This document shows positions 52,170 through 62,200 of a stretch of DNA of 64,000 bases, piece after piece (position 1 is the first letter of the stretch; every line of letters begins with the position of its first letter). Source of the DNA: DATFKA01 sp035268885 (GTDB lineage: Bacteria; Bacteroidota; Bacteroidia; Chitinophagales; Saprospiraceae); NCBI GenBank assembly GCA_035268885.1, contig DATFKA010000073.1:1-64000 (forward strand). Direction: 5' to 3'. The notes beneath the pieces were generated by a model. That model was given only the letters and a program-made list of their open reading frames with translations. It was not told the origin of the DNA and ran no database searches. Made by a program: the position numbers and the translations under genes.

Positions 52170-52270
52170 TGCCCAGGCAGGTCTATTTGATTAGCAAGAC
52201 GGCTAATAGCCTGCTGGTTCAGGCCCATTATGCCCTGGTCGACGGCTGGGATACGGGCCGCTTTTTTTGA
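52169..52270 (+). pseudogene. Small coupled ORF ending at a T-run, possibly frameshifted
   Basis: Starts inside the VOC stop codon (TAATG) and reads 33 codons to TGA directly after a run of seven T (52262-52268). With one T fewer the frame would continue for about 14 more codons. It may be a shortened gene, a sequencing slip, or a chance ORF. No family was recognised. Confidence 0.2.
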
Positions 52271-52634
52271 TCTATTTCAGCACTATTGTCAACGGCCAGC
52301 AGCAGTTTTTTAATTTTTTTTCATAAGCAGGAAAAAAAATAGCCATCGCTCAGTGTGGGGTTGTCGTTTCTCTCCGGCATCCATTATTTGGATCACTTTA
52401 CCGTATTCCTGCTTTCCGTTTTATAGATGCTCTTGGCACTTACTTTTTCTTTTGATATAAAAATTAAAGGGACTAATCATTTTTACTCTGCCTGCCTGAC
52501 TTTTCAATTAAGAGTAAGCAAAACTCGAAAATCGACTTGCCATGCATTGAAATATCCCCTACCTTTGTATCATCGTGTATTTTTTACACTAAGCCGTTGT
52601 GTACAACCTTTTATTATCTGAAAACTATTTTGAT
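52170..52634. other. 465-bp interval between VOC and CBM48 genes
   Basis: Apart from the small coupled ORF at its start and the promoter at 52537-52567, it is AT-rich and poor in pattern. No RNA gene or repeat of the families described here was seen. Confidence 0.45.
52537..52567 (+). promoter_or_regulatory. Promoter of the CBM48-HhH gene (TTG, 20 nt, TACCTTTG)
   Basis: TTG at 52537-52539 and TACCTTTG at 52560-52567 fit the Bacteroidota consensus exactly. The predicted leader is about 65 nt. Confidence 0.6.
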
Positions 52635-53306
52635 ATGATCAAGAAACAATATCTGAAGTCTAAACCGGTCTGTAAAGTAACGTTCACTTTGCCCGTGACG
52701 GCCCTGGCCGAAGCCAAAGAGGTACGGGTAGTTGGTGATTTTAATAATTGGAACTGGGAAGAGGGAACGCCTATGAAAGCCGGTAAGAAAGAATACAAAG
52801 CCACCCTTAATTTGGCAACGGGCCGCAATTACGAATTTCGCTACATTGCGGAAGATGGTACCTGGGAGAATGATTGGGAAGCAGATGCTTACGTGCCCTC
52901 TCCATATTATGGCGTAGACAATTCCATAGTACAGGTGGAGGAAGTGCTTTTCAGCAAAAAGGGAAGCGGAGAAGCAGCCCCTAAAAACGTGCCTTCTGCC
53001 AAAGCTGCTAACCCAACTGCGAAGCCAAAGAAAAAGGCCACTAAAAAAGCAAAAAAAGATAACCTAAAAACAATTGAAGGCATCGGGCCAAAAATCGAAA
53101 AGTTACTGACGGAAAAAGGGGTAGATACTTTTGCCAAACTAGCTAAAGCTAAACCTGCTTTCCTGAAAGAGGTGTTGGCGGAAGCTGGCAGTCGTTTCAA
53201 AATGCACGACCCTTCTACCTGGCCAGAACAGGCCGCCCTGGCGGCTAAAGGGGACAAGAAAGCACTGGACGCCCTGCAGGAAAAATTAAAGGGTGGAAAA
53301 AGATAG
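52635..53306 (+). CDS. CBM48 (isoamylase/AMPK-like) domain fused to helix-hairpin-helix domain
   Basis: A 223-aa cytoplasmic protein starting at the ATG at 52635 (MIKKQYLKSKPVCKVTFTLP); an in-frame upstream ATG adds twelve residues unlike the family. Residues 8-105 form a CBM48 glycogen-binding sandwich (VRVVGDFNNWNW, YEFRYIAEDGTWENDWEAD). A basic Lys/Ala/Pro linker (about 115-145) leads to a helix-hairpin-helix region (LKTIEGIGPKIEKLLTEKGVDTFAKLAKA) that usually binds DNA without sequence preference. It could tether DNA or nucleoprotein to glycogen or act as a nucleoid protein. Its function is unknown. Confidence 0.85.
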   Translation: MIKKQYLKSKPVCKVTFTLPVTALAEAKEVRVVGDFNNWNWEEGTPMKAGKKEYKATLNLATGRNYEFRYIAEDGTWENDWEADAYVPSPYYGVDNSIVQVEEVLFSKKGSGEAAPKNVPSAKAANPTAKPKKKATKKAKKDNLKTIEGIGPKIEKLLTEKGVDTFAKLAKAKPAFLKEVLAEAGSRFKMHDPSTWPEQAALAAKGDKKALDALQEKLKGGKR

Positions 53307-53315
53307 ATCCCGGTA

Positions 53316-53335
53316 GCCCCGCTTTGAGTTGGGGC
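53316..53335 (+). terminator. Possible terminator after the CBM48-HhH gene
   Basis: GCCCC (53316-53320) and GGGGC (53331-53335) around a 10-nt loop, 9 nt past the stop and followed by a mixed A/T stretch. Confidence 0.4.
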
Positions 53336-53393
53336 ATTTACGCAAGCAAAACGAATAAACACAAAACAGGCGCTCCAAAGGAGCTAGAAGCGA

Positions 53394-53424
53394 AGAGGCG
53401 AAGCGGGAAACCGTTTTCGCCTCT
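53394..53424. repeat. Long stem-loop with GAAA tetraloop
   Basis: AGAGGCGAA pairs with TTCGCCTCT, and the inner CGG-GAAA-CCG closes a GNRA tetraloop. It sits between the CBM48 gene and the dcd promoter. A smaller hairpin, GCTCC-AAA-GGAGC, lies at 53372-53384. Terminator or attenuator roles are open. Confidence 0.5.
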
Positions 53425-53470
53425 CGTCTTTTATCCTCGTTACTTTTAGGAAAAGAAGCGTCGAAATCAG

Positions 53471-53478
53471 TACTTTTG
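53471..53478 (+). promoter_or_regulatory. -7 box TACTTTTG of dcd
   Basis: Exact TAnnTTTG match 31 nt before the dcd ATG. A TTA at 53446-53448 stands where TTG is expected. Confidence 0.45.
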
Positions 53479-53509
53479 AAGCAATTTGCATCAAAAAAAG
53501 AAGACTAGA

Positions 53510-54046
53510 ATGATTTTAACCGATACGAAGATACTGGAAGGGATTGCCAATGGAGAAATTGTTATTGAACCATTCCAACGAAAATGCCTGGGCACGAACT
53601 CTTATGATGTACACCTGTCCAAGCACCTGGCCATCTATAAAGATCATATTTTAGATGCCCGTCGACATAATCCAATAGAATATCTCGAAATTCCTGAGTC
53701 TGGGTTTGTGCTTCATCCAAATACCTTGTATCTTGGGGTAACGGAGGAATATACTGAAACTCACAACTCCGTCCCCTTCCTCGAAGGTAAATCAAGTGTT
53801 GGGCGCCTGGGTATTGATATTCACGCCACTGCCGGAAAAGGTGATGTTGGATTCTGCAATACCTGGACGCTGGAAATATCCTGTACGCATCCCGTACGGG
53901 TATACGCAGGCATGCCCATCGGGCAGTTGATTTACTTCAAAGTTGATGGCGACATCGAGCGCTATTACGATAAGAAACCTGATGCAAAGTATAACACGCG
54001 CACCGTTAAGCCGGTGGAGAGTATGATGTGGAAAAATAAATTCTGA
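53510..54046 (+). CDS. dcd: dCTP deaminase
   Basis: A 178-aa trimeric-dUTPase-fold enzyme converting dCTP to dUTP. The start at 53510 (MILTDTKILEGIANGEIVIEPF) is the conserved family start, so an ATG eight codons earlier is rejected. Diagnostic motifs are LGTNSYDVHLS, EGKSSVGRLGIDIHATAGKGDVGF, and the active-site strand TWTLEIS with its catalytic Glu. It supplies dUMP for thymidylate synthesis. It is complete, with its own -7 box. Confidence 0.95.
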   Translation: MILTDTKILEGIANGEIVIEPFQRKCLGTNSYDVHLSKHLAIYKDHILDARRHNPIEYLEIPESGFVLHPNTLYLGVTEEYTETHNSVPFLEGKSSVGRLGIDIHATAGKGDVGFCNTWTLEISCTHPVRVYAGMPIGQLIYFKVDGDIERYYDKKPDAKYNTRTVKPVESMMWKNKF

Positions 54047-54146
54047 CATAGGCAGAGGAAGGTAGGTTTATTTCCCCTCCTGCCATAAACAATCGAAAGA
54101 CGAGGGTGCCGCTACTGTCGTCCAATCCCAAAATCAATCATTTCCC

Positions 54147-57100
54147 ATGAAACGTTCTTTGTATACTTATTTCCTTTTCCTCCTGGGTGCGGTAAGCCTG
54201 GGAGCCCAGCCGCAAGTGCTGGCCGATCTCAATACATCGATTACCCGTCCTGCCAATGTACAGGCGGTGGCCGAACAGGCGGATGGTAAAATATTACTAG
54301 CCGGAAATGTCAATCAGGTCGATGATCTCTCCCGGAAAGATATTGTACGGCTAAATACCAATGGTCAGCCTGACCCCTCCTTTCATGCCCAGCTTGGCGA
54401 TACGGTTGTCACCGCTCTGGCGGTACAAAACGATCAGAAAATACTGGTCGGTGGGTACATTCGTCAGAACGATCAGGAGACAGGGGTGCTCTTTCGCTTA
54501 CTGAGTGACGGAAGTCTGGATCTGAGTTTTGCCGTTGATACCTTCAATAATCGCGTACTGGTCATCGAACAACTAGATAATGATCGAATCGTCGTCGGTG
54601 GTATTTTTCGTACTTACGGCAGTAGCCAATCCAGCACGGGCTTACTAATGCTAAACGCTAACGGGAGTGTCTTTCGTACTTTCGCCATTAGCGAAGGCAA
54701 TAATAATCTATTTGTTAATGCTATATACGAGGTCGGCAATCAATTTTACATTGGGGGTAATGCGGGAAGTGATGCGCAGTTCTTGCGGTTCAGTGATAAC
54801 GGACAACGCGACAATACCTTTGTGATTGATGAATCCGTGGGCCCTAGTAACTTCATGACGGTCGTTAGTCATATCGATCAGTTAAGTAATGGTAATCTCG
54901 TTTTTACCACTTACACCTGGGAGTTTGATCCGCGGGTTGTGGTTGTCACACCGTCAGGGCAGCAAGTTTCTTCCATTAGTATTCCCAATCCACTGGGCTT
55001 GACCGTCACTGGGCAGGATCAAATTATTGTTAGTGGAGAATGGAATGGGCGCCCCGACGCTCATCTGGTAAGCAATAGTGGTCTGACACCATTTATCCCT
55101 GGGCCTGAAGCAGATGATCAGGTGTATGATTTATTGACCTTAAATAACGGGAATATTCTGCTCGTTGGTCGTTTTGGCTTTTTTAAAGGGGTGGCTCGCG
55201 AAGCCGTGGCACTTTTGAGTCCGAATCGTACCTTACTCAGCAATTTTCAGCCGGCTTTAAAACGGCCGGGACAAGTCAATCAGGCCTTACACCTGCCATC
55301 TGGTAAAATTCTGGTAGCCGGAGATTTTACACAAATCAACGGAGAACCGATCATCAACGTTGCGCGTCTGAACGGGGATGGTAGTCTAGATAACAGTTTT
55401 CAGCAATCCTCGGTACCCAGCGACAAAGAGGTGCGGGCCATTCAGGTATTGAATAATGGTAAAATCATGGTGGGTAGTTCTGCTTCTTCCCTGGATCCAG
55501 ATGTTAAAAGCCCTGTCTTACGCTTAAACAGCGATGGCACAGGCGATAATACTTTTCAGCTATCTAATCAAATCAATATACTAGGTAATATTAAGGGCTT
55601 TATTCCATTACCCGATGGCCGGGTGGTTGTTTATGGTGCTTTTAGCCTCCTTACGGAAAACACCTTGTTTCAGCAGATTGCACTGTTTAATTCAAATGGT
55701 AGTTTCGATCCCTTGTTATCCTCCGCTTTTCGTGGAGGAACGATCAATGATGTCTATCTTCGGGGAAGCGAATTGATCCTGGTGGGTAATAATATTCGCC
55801 TGGATAATCAGGAATCTACCTCTGCCGTGGCCATCAGTCAGTTGGGGGTGCCTACGAATACCTTTACTACCACGCTGAATAGCCGTAGTCGAATTCAATC
55901 CATTATCAGCCTTGATAATGGCGATTTTCTTCTTAGCGGAAGACTGTTTGACGGTCTGAATTATCGGGAGTTAATGCGGGTCAATGCAGATGGTAGCCGG
56001 GATAATACTTTTATCTGGCCCGTCTTTAGCACAGAAGATGCCCCCACGGCTCCCCCGAGAGATATGTTAGAATTGGGAAATGGCGATTTGGTACTGACGA
56101 ATATAAGCCGTGAAGAGCAAAGCCAGTTACTGATTGTTGACGCCGGGGGGAATATTAAGGAGACTTTCCCGATTCAGAAAAATGCTCGTTATATAGACTT
56201 AGAGGCCATCGATGATAGTACCGCTTATTTGGCGGGTACTTTCCAGTACGAATTGGATCAGTCTTCTTTACTTAAAATCCAATTGTACGGAAGTACACCA
56301 GATGAGAACCCGGTAGATACTACGGATCAGAATACGGATAATGACGATCCGGCTTTCTTTGCAAGTGGTGGTACCACCAGGGTGGGTGAAACCATCTGTA
56401 TTACCGTTTCCGCGGATGACCTGGAGGGTATGCTAGGTATTCAGCTAGAGATCAACTACGACCCAACGGTCCTAAATTTTGACCGACTGGATAATTTACT
56501 GGGTCTGCCGGGTTTGGCGGAGAGTGATTTTGGTCTGCCGGGTAGTAGTAATAACCCAGAAGGAATTATTCGAATGGCCTGGTTAGATCCGGATCTTTCT
56601 GGGTTTACCGTGGAAGATACCACGGCTCTTTTTGATATATGCTTCCGGGCCGTTGCTCCTTCGCCGGGGACAGAGGTGCAAATTATAGATGCGGAATTAA
56701 TCAATAATCAAGACCAGTTGGTTTCCTCTAATGCCTATTCCGATCCCATTCTCATTATGGAAAATGATAATCCAACCGAGCCGGATACGGTAGCCGTTCA
56801 GTTGGGTGGGGGTACCGTGAAGCAAGGCGAAGTGATTTGTGTGCCCGTAACCGTTTCAAACTTCGACGATGTAATGGGCTTACAGTTCAATGTTAACTAC
56901 GATTCCACAAAAATACAGTATCAAAGTATACAAAGTTTTAATCTGCCGGGCTTGAGTCTAAGTACTTTTGGGGTGCCGGGGTCTGGCGCAAATGAAGAAG
57001 GACAAATTAAGCTCGCCTGGTTTGATATGCAGGTAAACGGTGTTACGGTACCGGACCAAACGGTGATTTTTGAACTGTGCTTTATTGCGTTGACGGATGC

Positions 57101-59216
57101 AGGTAGCGCCAGCCTGAGTTTTTCTAATGTAGAGGTGACTAAAGAGGTTGGTGAAGTGGTGGCTTTTCAGGGTACAGGAGGGCAGGTCATCTTCCAGCCC
57201 AGTGACGAACCGGTGCAGGACCCCACCCGGATAGTCATCAATGACGATTCAGCCCGGGAGGGCGAAGTGATTTGTGTGCCGCTGAGAGTAGAAGACTTTA
57301 CAGATCTCATCGGTATGGGATTTATCCTGAATTACGATCCGGCTAAATTGGTTTTCCAGTCGCTGGAGCAATTTAATTTACCCAACCTCAATGAAGATTT
57401 CTTCAAACTGCCGGGAGCGGGGACGATGCCCCTGGGGCAATTAGAAATGACCTGGTTTGACTTTACCGAAGAGGGGGTTACCGTTCCGGATCAAACAGTG
57501 ATCTTTGAGGCTTGCTTCCTCGTTCTGGAAGGAAGTGGTACTACGGAGTTGACCCTTTCTGATGTCGTTGCAATTGGAGAAGATGGCAATCAAAATCCTT
57601 TCCAAACCGAGTCAGGGACCTTTTCCCTGTTACCAGAAGATAATCAATCGGGGGGAGACGATTTTGGTCTGAACATCAGCAGTGATACGGTACAGCAGGG
57701 CGATAATGTCTGCGTACAGTTTACTACCCGGGATTTCACTGACATTCTAGGGATACAATTTACCGTTAGCTATGATACCAGTATACTACAATACGAATCG
57801 CTGGGGAATTTTAATCTAATGGGACTTTCCTCAAGTATTGGAGCGCCCGGTCAGGGTAATAATCCGGAGGGGCGGCTCAATGTAGCCTGGTTCGATTCCA
57901 ATATTGAAGGGGTGAGTCTGCCTGATGGTACGGTTCTTTTTGAAATGTGCTTTTCAGCAAAAGCGGTCGGACAGGCCAATCTGGATTTCTCAGGTGTAGA
58001 AATAACGGGTACTCTTGCCGATGATCTTCCCTTTTCGGGGCAAGCGGGGACCATTCTTGTAGAAGAGGAGGGAACTGGCACAGAGTACAATAACGACAAT
58101 TTTACCCTGGTTTCTTCGGACATTACCACCAGCGAAGGGGAGTCTTTCTGTCTGCCGATAAGGGTTCGTGATTTTGATGGTATTAAGCAGTTGAGTTTCT
58201 CTTATTTTTTCGACCCACAGCTCATTAGCTATAATACGGTCGTCAATACCGCTTTACCAGGCCTATCACAAAGTATCGAAATCATTAACACCGGGAGTAA
58301 TAACCTGGCGGGTATTCGGGTGAATTGGCAGGATGAGACGGGAGTAGGTATTAGCCTGCCCGAAGAAGCAGTCCTGATGGAGGTTTGTTTTACGGCGAAT
58401 ACCGTTGGGGTAAGTAATGTCGCTTTCGATAATGCCACAGTAGTAGATGCCAACGATGCACCGGTGAATTTTAACGGGGAAAATGCCTTTGTTACCATCG
58501 AAGCGGGGGATAGTGGAGGAACGAATTTCTTTACCTTCCGGGTGGCTTCCGATACCGTAGCCATGGGGGAATCTTTTTGTCTGGACGTAAGTATTGATAA
58601 TTTTACAAACGTGCTGGGCATTAAGCTGAATATTGATTACGATCCCGGGGTGCTTCTTTTCGAAGGCATACAAAATTATAATCTGAAAGGCCTGGATAAT
58701 CGTTCCTTTGACTTACCCGGCGTCAACAATAATGATCCCGGCCGGGTACGTTTATCCTGGATAGACCAGGATCTACAAGGGGTTACGCTCGAAAATGGTA
58801 CCGTTATATTTCAAATTTGCTTCCAGGCTCGTCAGCAAAATGCCGTGGGGACGGTGTCTATGAGTAGTCCGAACATTCTGGATGTCAACGGTAATGTACT
58901 TAACTTCGTAGGTATTGGAGCGGTCATAATGGTCGAAAACCGGATGGTCACCAGTACGCTTAACCAGGAAAAAGCCAGCGATCGCTACCGCTTGTACCCC
59001 GTACCAACGGTGAACGAATTAAACGTGGCTTCTCTGCACGATGGTTTTGATCGTACCCCTTTCCGTATTGTCGATCAGCGGGGTGCCATCGTTATGCAAG
59101 GGGAATTAAACGACTTCCAAAGCCGTTTACCGGTTCATCAATTAGCAAATGGCCTGTATAATTTGATAATCATCGAAGATTCCAGATATTGGAATTTATC
59201 TTTTATCAAATTATAA
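54147..59216 (+). CDS. Giant T9SS-secreted protein with delta-60 repeats and six cohesin-like domains
   Basis: A 1689-aa exported protein with a signal peptide (ending SLGAQP). Residues 25-720 form a row of delta-60 beta-propeller-type repeats (patterns such as DGKILLAGNVNQVD and RLNGDGSLDNSF). Six cohesin-like domains of about 145 residues follow, beginning near 741, 888, 1031, 1175, 1321 and 1466, each opening with GE-x-I/F-C-V/L-P and a later Y-D-P/S motif. A T9SS sorting domain closes it (YRLYPVPTVNELNV...GLYNLIII). It is probably a surface scaffold or adhesin. It ends 12 nt before the helicase gene, so read-through is likely. Confidence 0.88.
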   Translation: MKRSLYTYFLFLLGAVSLGAQPQVLADLNTSITRPANVQAVAEQADGKILLAGNVNQVDDLSRKDIVRLNTNGQPDPSFHAQLGDTVVTALAVQNDQKILVGGYIRQNDQETGVLFRLLSDGSLDLSFAVDTFNNRVLVIEQLDNDRIVVGGIFRTYGSSQSSTGLLMLNANGSVFRTFAISEGNNNLFVNAIYEVGNQFYIGGNAGSDAQFLRFSDNGQRDNTFVIDESVGPSNFMTVVSHIDQLSNGNLVFTTYTWEFDPRVVVVTPSGQQVSSISIPNPLGLTVTGQDQIIVSGEWNGRPDAHLVSNSGLTPFIPGPEADDQVYDLLTLNNGNILLVGRFGFFKGVAREAVALLSPNRTLLSNFQPALKRPGQVNQALHLPSGKILVAGDFTQINGEPIINVARLNGDGSLDNSFQQSSVPSDKEVRAIQVLNNGKIMVGSSASSLDPDVKSPVLRLNSDGTGDNTFQLSNQINILGNIKGFIPLPDGRVVVYGAFSLLTENTLFQQIALFNSNGSFDPLLSSAFRGGTINDVYLRGSELILVGNNIRLDNQESTSAVAISQLGVPTNTFTTTLNSRSRIQSIISLDNGDFLLSGRLFDGLNYRELMRVNADGSRDNTFIWPVFSTEDAPTAPPRDMLELGNGDLVLTNISREEQSQLLIVDAGGNIKETFPIQKNARYIDLEAIDDSTAYLAGTFQYELDQSSLLKIQLYGSTPDENPVDTTDQNTDNDDPAFFASGGTTRVGETICITVSADDLEGMLGIQLEINYDPTVLNFDRLDNLLGLPGLAESDFGLPGSSNNPEGIIRMAWLDPDLSGFTVEDTTALFDICFRAVAPSPGTEVQIIDAELINNQDQLVSSNAYSDPILIMENDNPTEPDTVAVQLGGGTVKQGEVICVPVTVSNFDDVMGLQFNVNYDSTKIQYQSIQSFNLPGLSLSTFGVPGSGANEEGQIKLAWFDMQVNGVTVPDQTVIFELCFIALTDAGSASLSFSNVEVTKEVGEVVAFQGTGGQVIFQPSDEPVQDPTRIVINDDSAREGEVICVPLRVEDFTDLIGMGFILNYDPAKLVFQSLEQFNLPNLNEDFFKLPGAGTMPLGQLEMTWFDFTEEGVTVPDQTVIFEACFLVLEGSGTTELTLSDVVAIGEDGNQNPFQTESGTFSLLPEDNQSGGDDFGLNISSDTVQQGDNVCVQFTTRDFTDILGIQFTVSYDTSILQYESLGNFNLMGLSSSIGAPGQGNNPEGRLNVAWFDSNIEGVSLPDGTVLFEMCFSAKAVGQANLDFSGVEITGTLADDLPFSGQAGTILVEEEGTGTEYNNDNFTLVSSDITTSEGESFCLPIRVRDFDGIKQLSFSYFFDPQLISYNTVVNTALPGLSQSIEIINTGSNNLAGIRVNWQDETGVGISLPEEAVLMEVCFTANTVGVSNVAFDNATVVDANDAPVNFNGENAFVTIEAGDSGGTNFFTFRVASDTVAMGESFCLDVSIDNFTNVLGIKLNIDYDPGVLLFEGIQNYNLKGLDNRSFDLPGVNNNDPGRVRLSWIDQDLQGVTLENGTVIFQICFQARQQNAVGTVSMSSPNILDVNGNVLNFVGIGAVIMVENRMVTSTLNQEKASDRYRLYPVPTVNELNVASLHDGFDRTPFRIVDQRGAIVMQGELNDFQSRLPVHQLANGLYNLIIIEDSRYWNLSFIKL

Positions 59217-59228
59217 AGCAACGCCACT

Positions 59229-62200
59229 ATGCCCTTGAAGCTAATTTCCGCCGGAGCGGGTTCCGGAAAGACCTATCGGCTGACCTCAGAAATGGTTAAA
59301 TACCTTCAGTCTGGTACCCGTCCGGAAGGGATCATTGCTACCACCTTCACCAGGAAAGCCGCCGCAGAACTGCAGGAGCGCGTACGCGTACGCCTCCTGC
59401 AGTCGGGTATGCGCAATGAGGCGGAAGCCCTGACCAATGCCCTCATTGGTACCGTGCACGGACTGGGGGTCAAATTGCTGCAACGTTTTGCCTACGAGGC
59501 TGGGGTGGCTCCAGAGGTAGCCATTATTGCCGATGAAGATCATCAGGTACTCTTCAACCAGGCGCTGGCTACCGTGCTTTCCGAAGAGCGGGTGTTGGCC
59601 ATGGAGCAGCTCAGTATTCAACTGGGGCTGGCGGACAATGCCTATTTTGATTGGCGCAAAGAAGTTCGGCAGTTAACGGAAGTAGCCAGGGCAAATAATT
59701 TCTCAACGGAAGTATTACAGCAAAGCAAAAAAGCTTCATTTTCCTCTTTTCAGGAGCTACTGGGGGCTGTGCCCGCGCGCAGCCCGGAATACTATCAGCA
59801 TAAGCTCCGAGACCTGATTGTACAGTCGCTGGCTCAAATTGATACCGAAAAGGATGGCACCAAGAAAACACAAACGGCCATTCGTCGCCTGGAATCAGCC
59901 CAACGTGATTTACGACTCAAAGGAGCTTTGGATTGGAAAACCTGGGCCCAACTCGGTAAATTAGCCATCGGTGCTAAAAGCCGGGACGCCATCGAAGAAC
60001 TGGTCGAATTTGCGCGACAGCACTACCAACATCCCCATTTTCACCGGGATATTCAAGTATTTATTGATCACCTTTTTGAGATGGGTATCGATGCTCTGAC
60101 GGAGTACGATCGCTACAAGAAAGAACGGGGCCTGATTGATTATACCGATATGGAAGTACTGGTCTGTCAATTACTGGACCATCCCGATATTCAGACGGTA
60201 CTGGCCGAAGAACTGGATCTGCTGATGGTCGATGAGTTCCAGGATACCAGTCCGATACAATTAGAGATCTTTCTCAAATTGTCCCGTTTTGCCAAGGCCT
60301 CGGTCTGGGTGGGAGACCCCAAGCAATCGATCTACGGTTTTCGGGGGGCTGCCCCAGAGCTGATGCAGGCCATTATTGCCCAGCAGGGAGGCATCGCAGC
60401 GGAGAATATCCAGCGACATTCCTGGCGGTCGCGGGAGGATATTGTACATATGACCAATGCGCTATTTACCAGGGCCTTCTCAGATATGGAGGCGGAACAG
60501 GTTGCCCTGGAACCCAAAAGAACGAAAGCGGGTAGCCCCAAAAGTATAAATCAGCAGGACGAACCGATCGAATTTAAGGAAGCATTACACCATTGGCATT
60601 TCGAGGTAGAGTCGGAAGGAGGCAAGAAAGCGCGTAGACCCGGTCGACCCTGGATGGAAAATGCGATTGCACAAACCATAAAAACTTACCTCGATCGAGC
60701 GGATATCCATTTCTGGGGTCGGGGGAACAATGAATTGCGCAGCTTGCGGCCGGGTGATATCGCGGTGCTATGCCGATCGAATTATCGCTGTCAGGAAATG
60801 GCCGGGGCACTACACCGCGTAGGCCTAAAAGCCGCCATTTCGAGAGCCGGCTTACTTCAAACGGCGGAAGCCAAATACATCCTGGCTTGCTTAAAATTTC
60901 TACTGAATCGAAACGATTCTTTGTCGATTGCTGAAATTCTCCTTTTAGGCGAAAGCCGGGCCATAGAAACCATCATTAAAGAACGTCTGGATTATCTGGA
61001 TAGTGCCGATGCCGACCAAAGAGGCGAGCGTTGGGCGAAAGCCGAACCCATTATTCAGCAACTTAATAAACTAAGAAATCGTTGTTCGGATTATTCTAGT
61101 GCCGAGACCCTGGATACGCTCCTGGATGAGCTGGAAATCCGCCGTACGGTAGCTGCCTGGGGGAGTGTACAACAACGCTTTGACAATATCGATCGGCTGC
61201 GGTACTTTGCTCAGCAGTACGAAGAGGCTTGTAACCGGATGTACACCGCTTCCTCTCTGGGCGGCTTTTTACTCTGGTTACTGGAGTTGGAGCGCAATGA
61301 GCAAGACTTGCAGGCCTCCGGCGAAAATATGGATGCGGTCAATGTACTTACTTACCACAAGAGCAAAGGGCTGGAATGGCCCATGGTCATCTGTCACGAT
61401 TTAGAGCAATCGCTGCGGGCCGATGTATTTGGCCTGGAGATTGTCCCGGAGACCCCGGAGGTAGATATTAATAATCTGCTGGGGAATCGCTGGTTGCGTT
61501 ATTGGATTAACCCCTACGGAAAATCGCTTTCGGGTACCCATCTGGGAGATCGCATTCAGGAAAGTGCGGTACAGTCGAAGAAAGTTCGCCAGGCCCGCGA
61601 AGAAGAGAACCGCTTACTGTACGTGGGGATTACCCGCGCCCGTGATTATTTGGTGCTCCCTTCGAGTGCCACGCCTACCCGCTGGCTGAATCGCGCCTGG
61701 CACGAGGGGCAGGAAGATTTTCCGACCCTGGATCCAAATACCCCGGAGAGCCCATGGGAGTGGGAGGGTAGCTTATTGAATTTCCATACCGAAACGTTCG
61801 TTCTGCCAAAGCAATTCACCGAGACCTTACCCGCCGTGGATAGTATCCAGTTTTGGGAGGAAAGGGCCGGGAAAAAAGAGCACGCTCTATTTGCGCTGGA
61901 TCCGGTCGAGGAGTGGGATCCCTCGAAAAAAGGATTGCGTCAGGGGACACCGGACCAGTACACCAGTCCGTTGCTGATTCCGGATCTTTCGCTGCACTAC
62001 GGGCTGGCAAAGGCCATCAAAGCCTTTTTGACGGCCTGGGAGCCGGAATATGAGGAAGCAAAATTGCAGGAAATCGCTGCCGGATTGATGCAGCGCTATG
62101 AATTGAGTGGACAGGTGCCGCAGCGTTTATTCCTGGATCTGGCACGGAGCTGGGGCCAGTATCTACACCGTCCGGGTAAGCCTTTGACCATACGAAAAAA

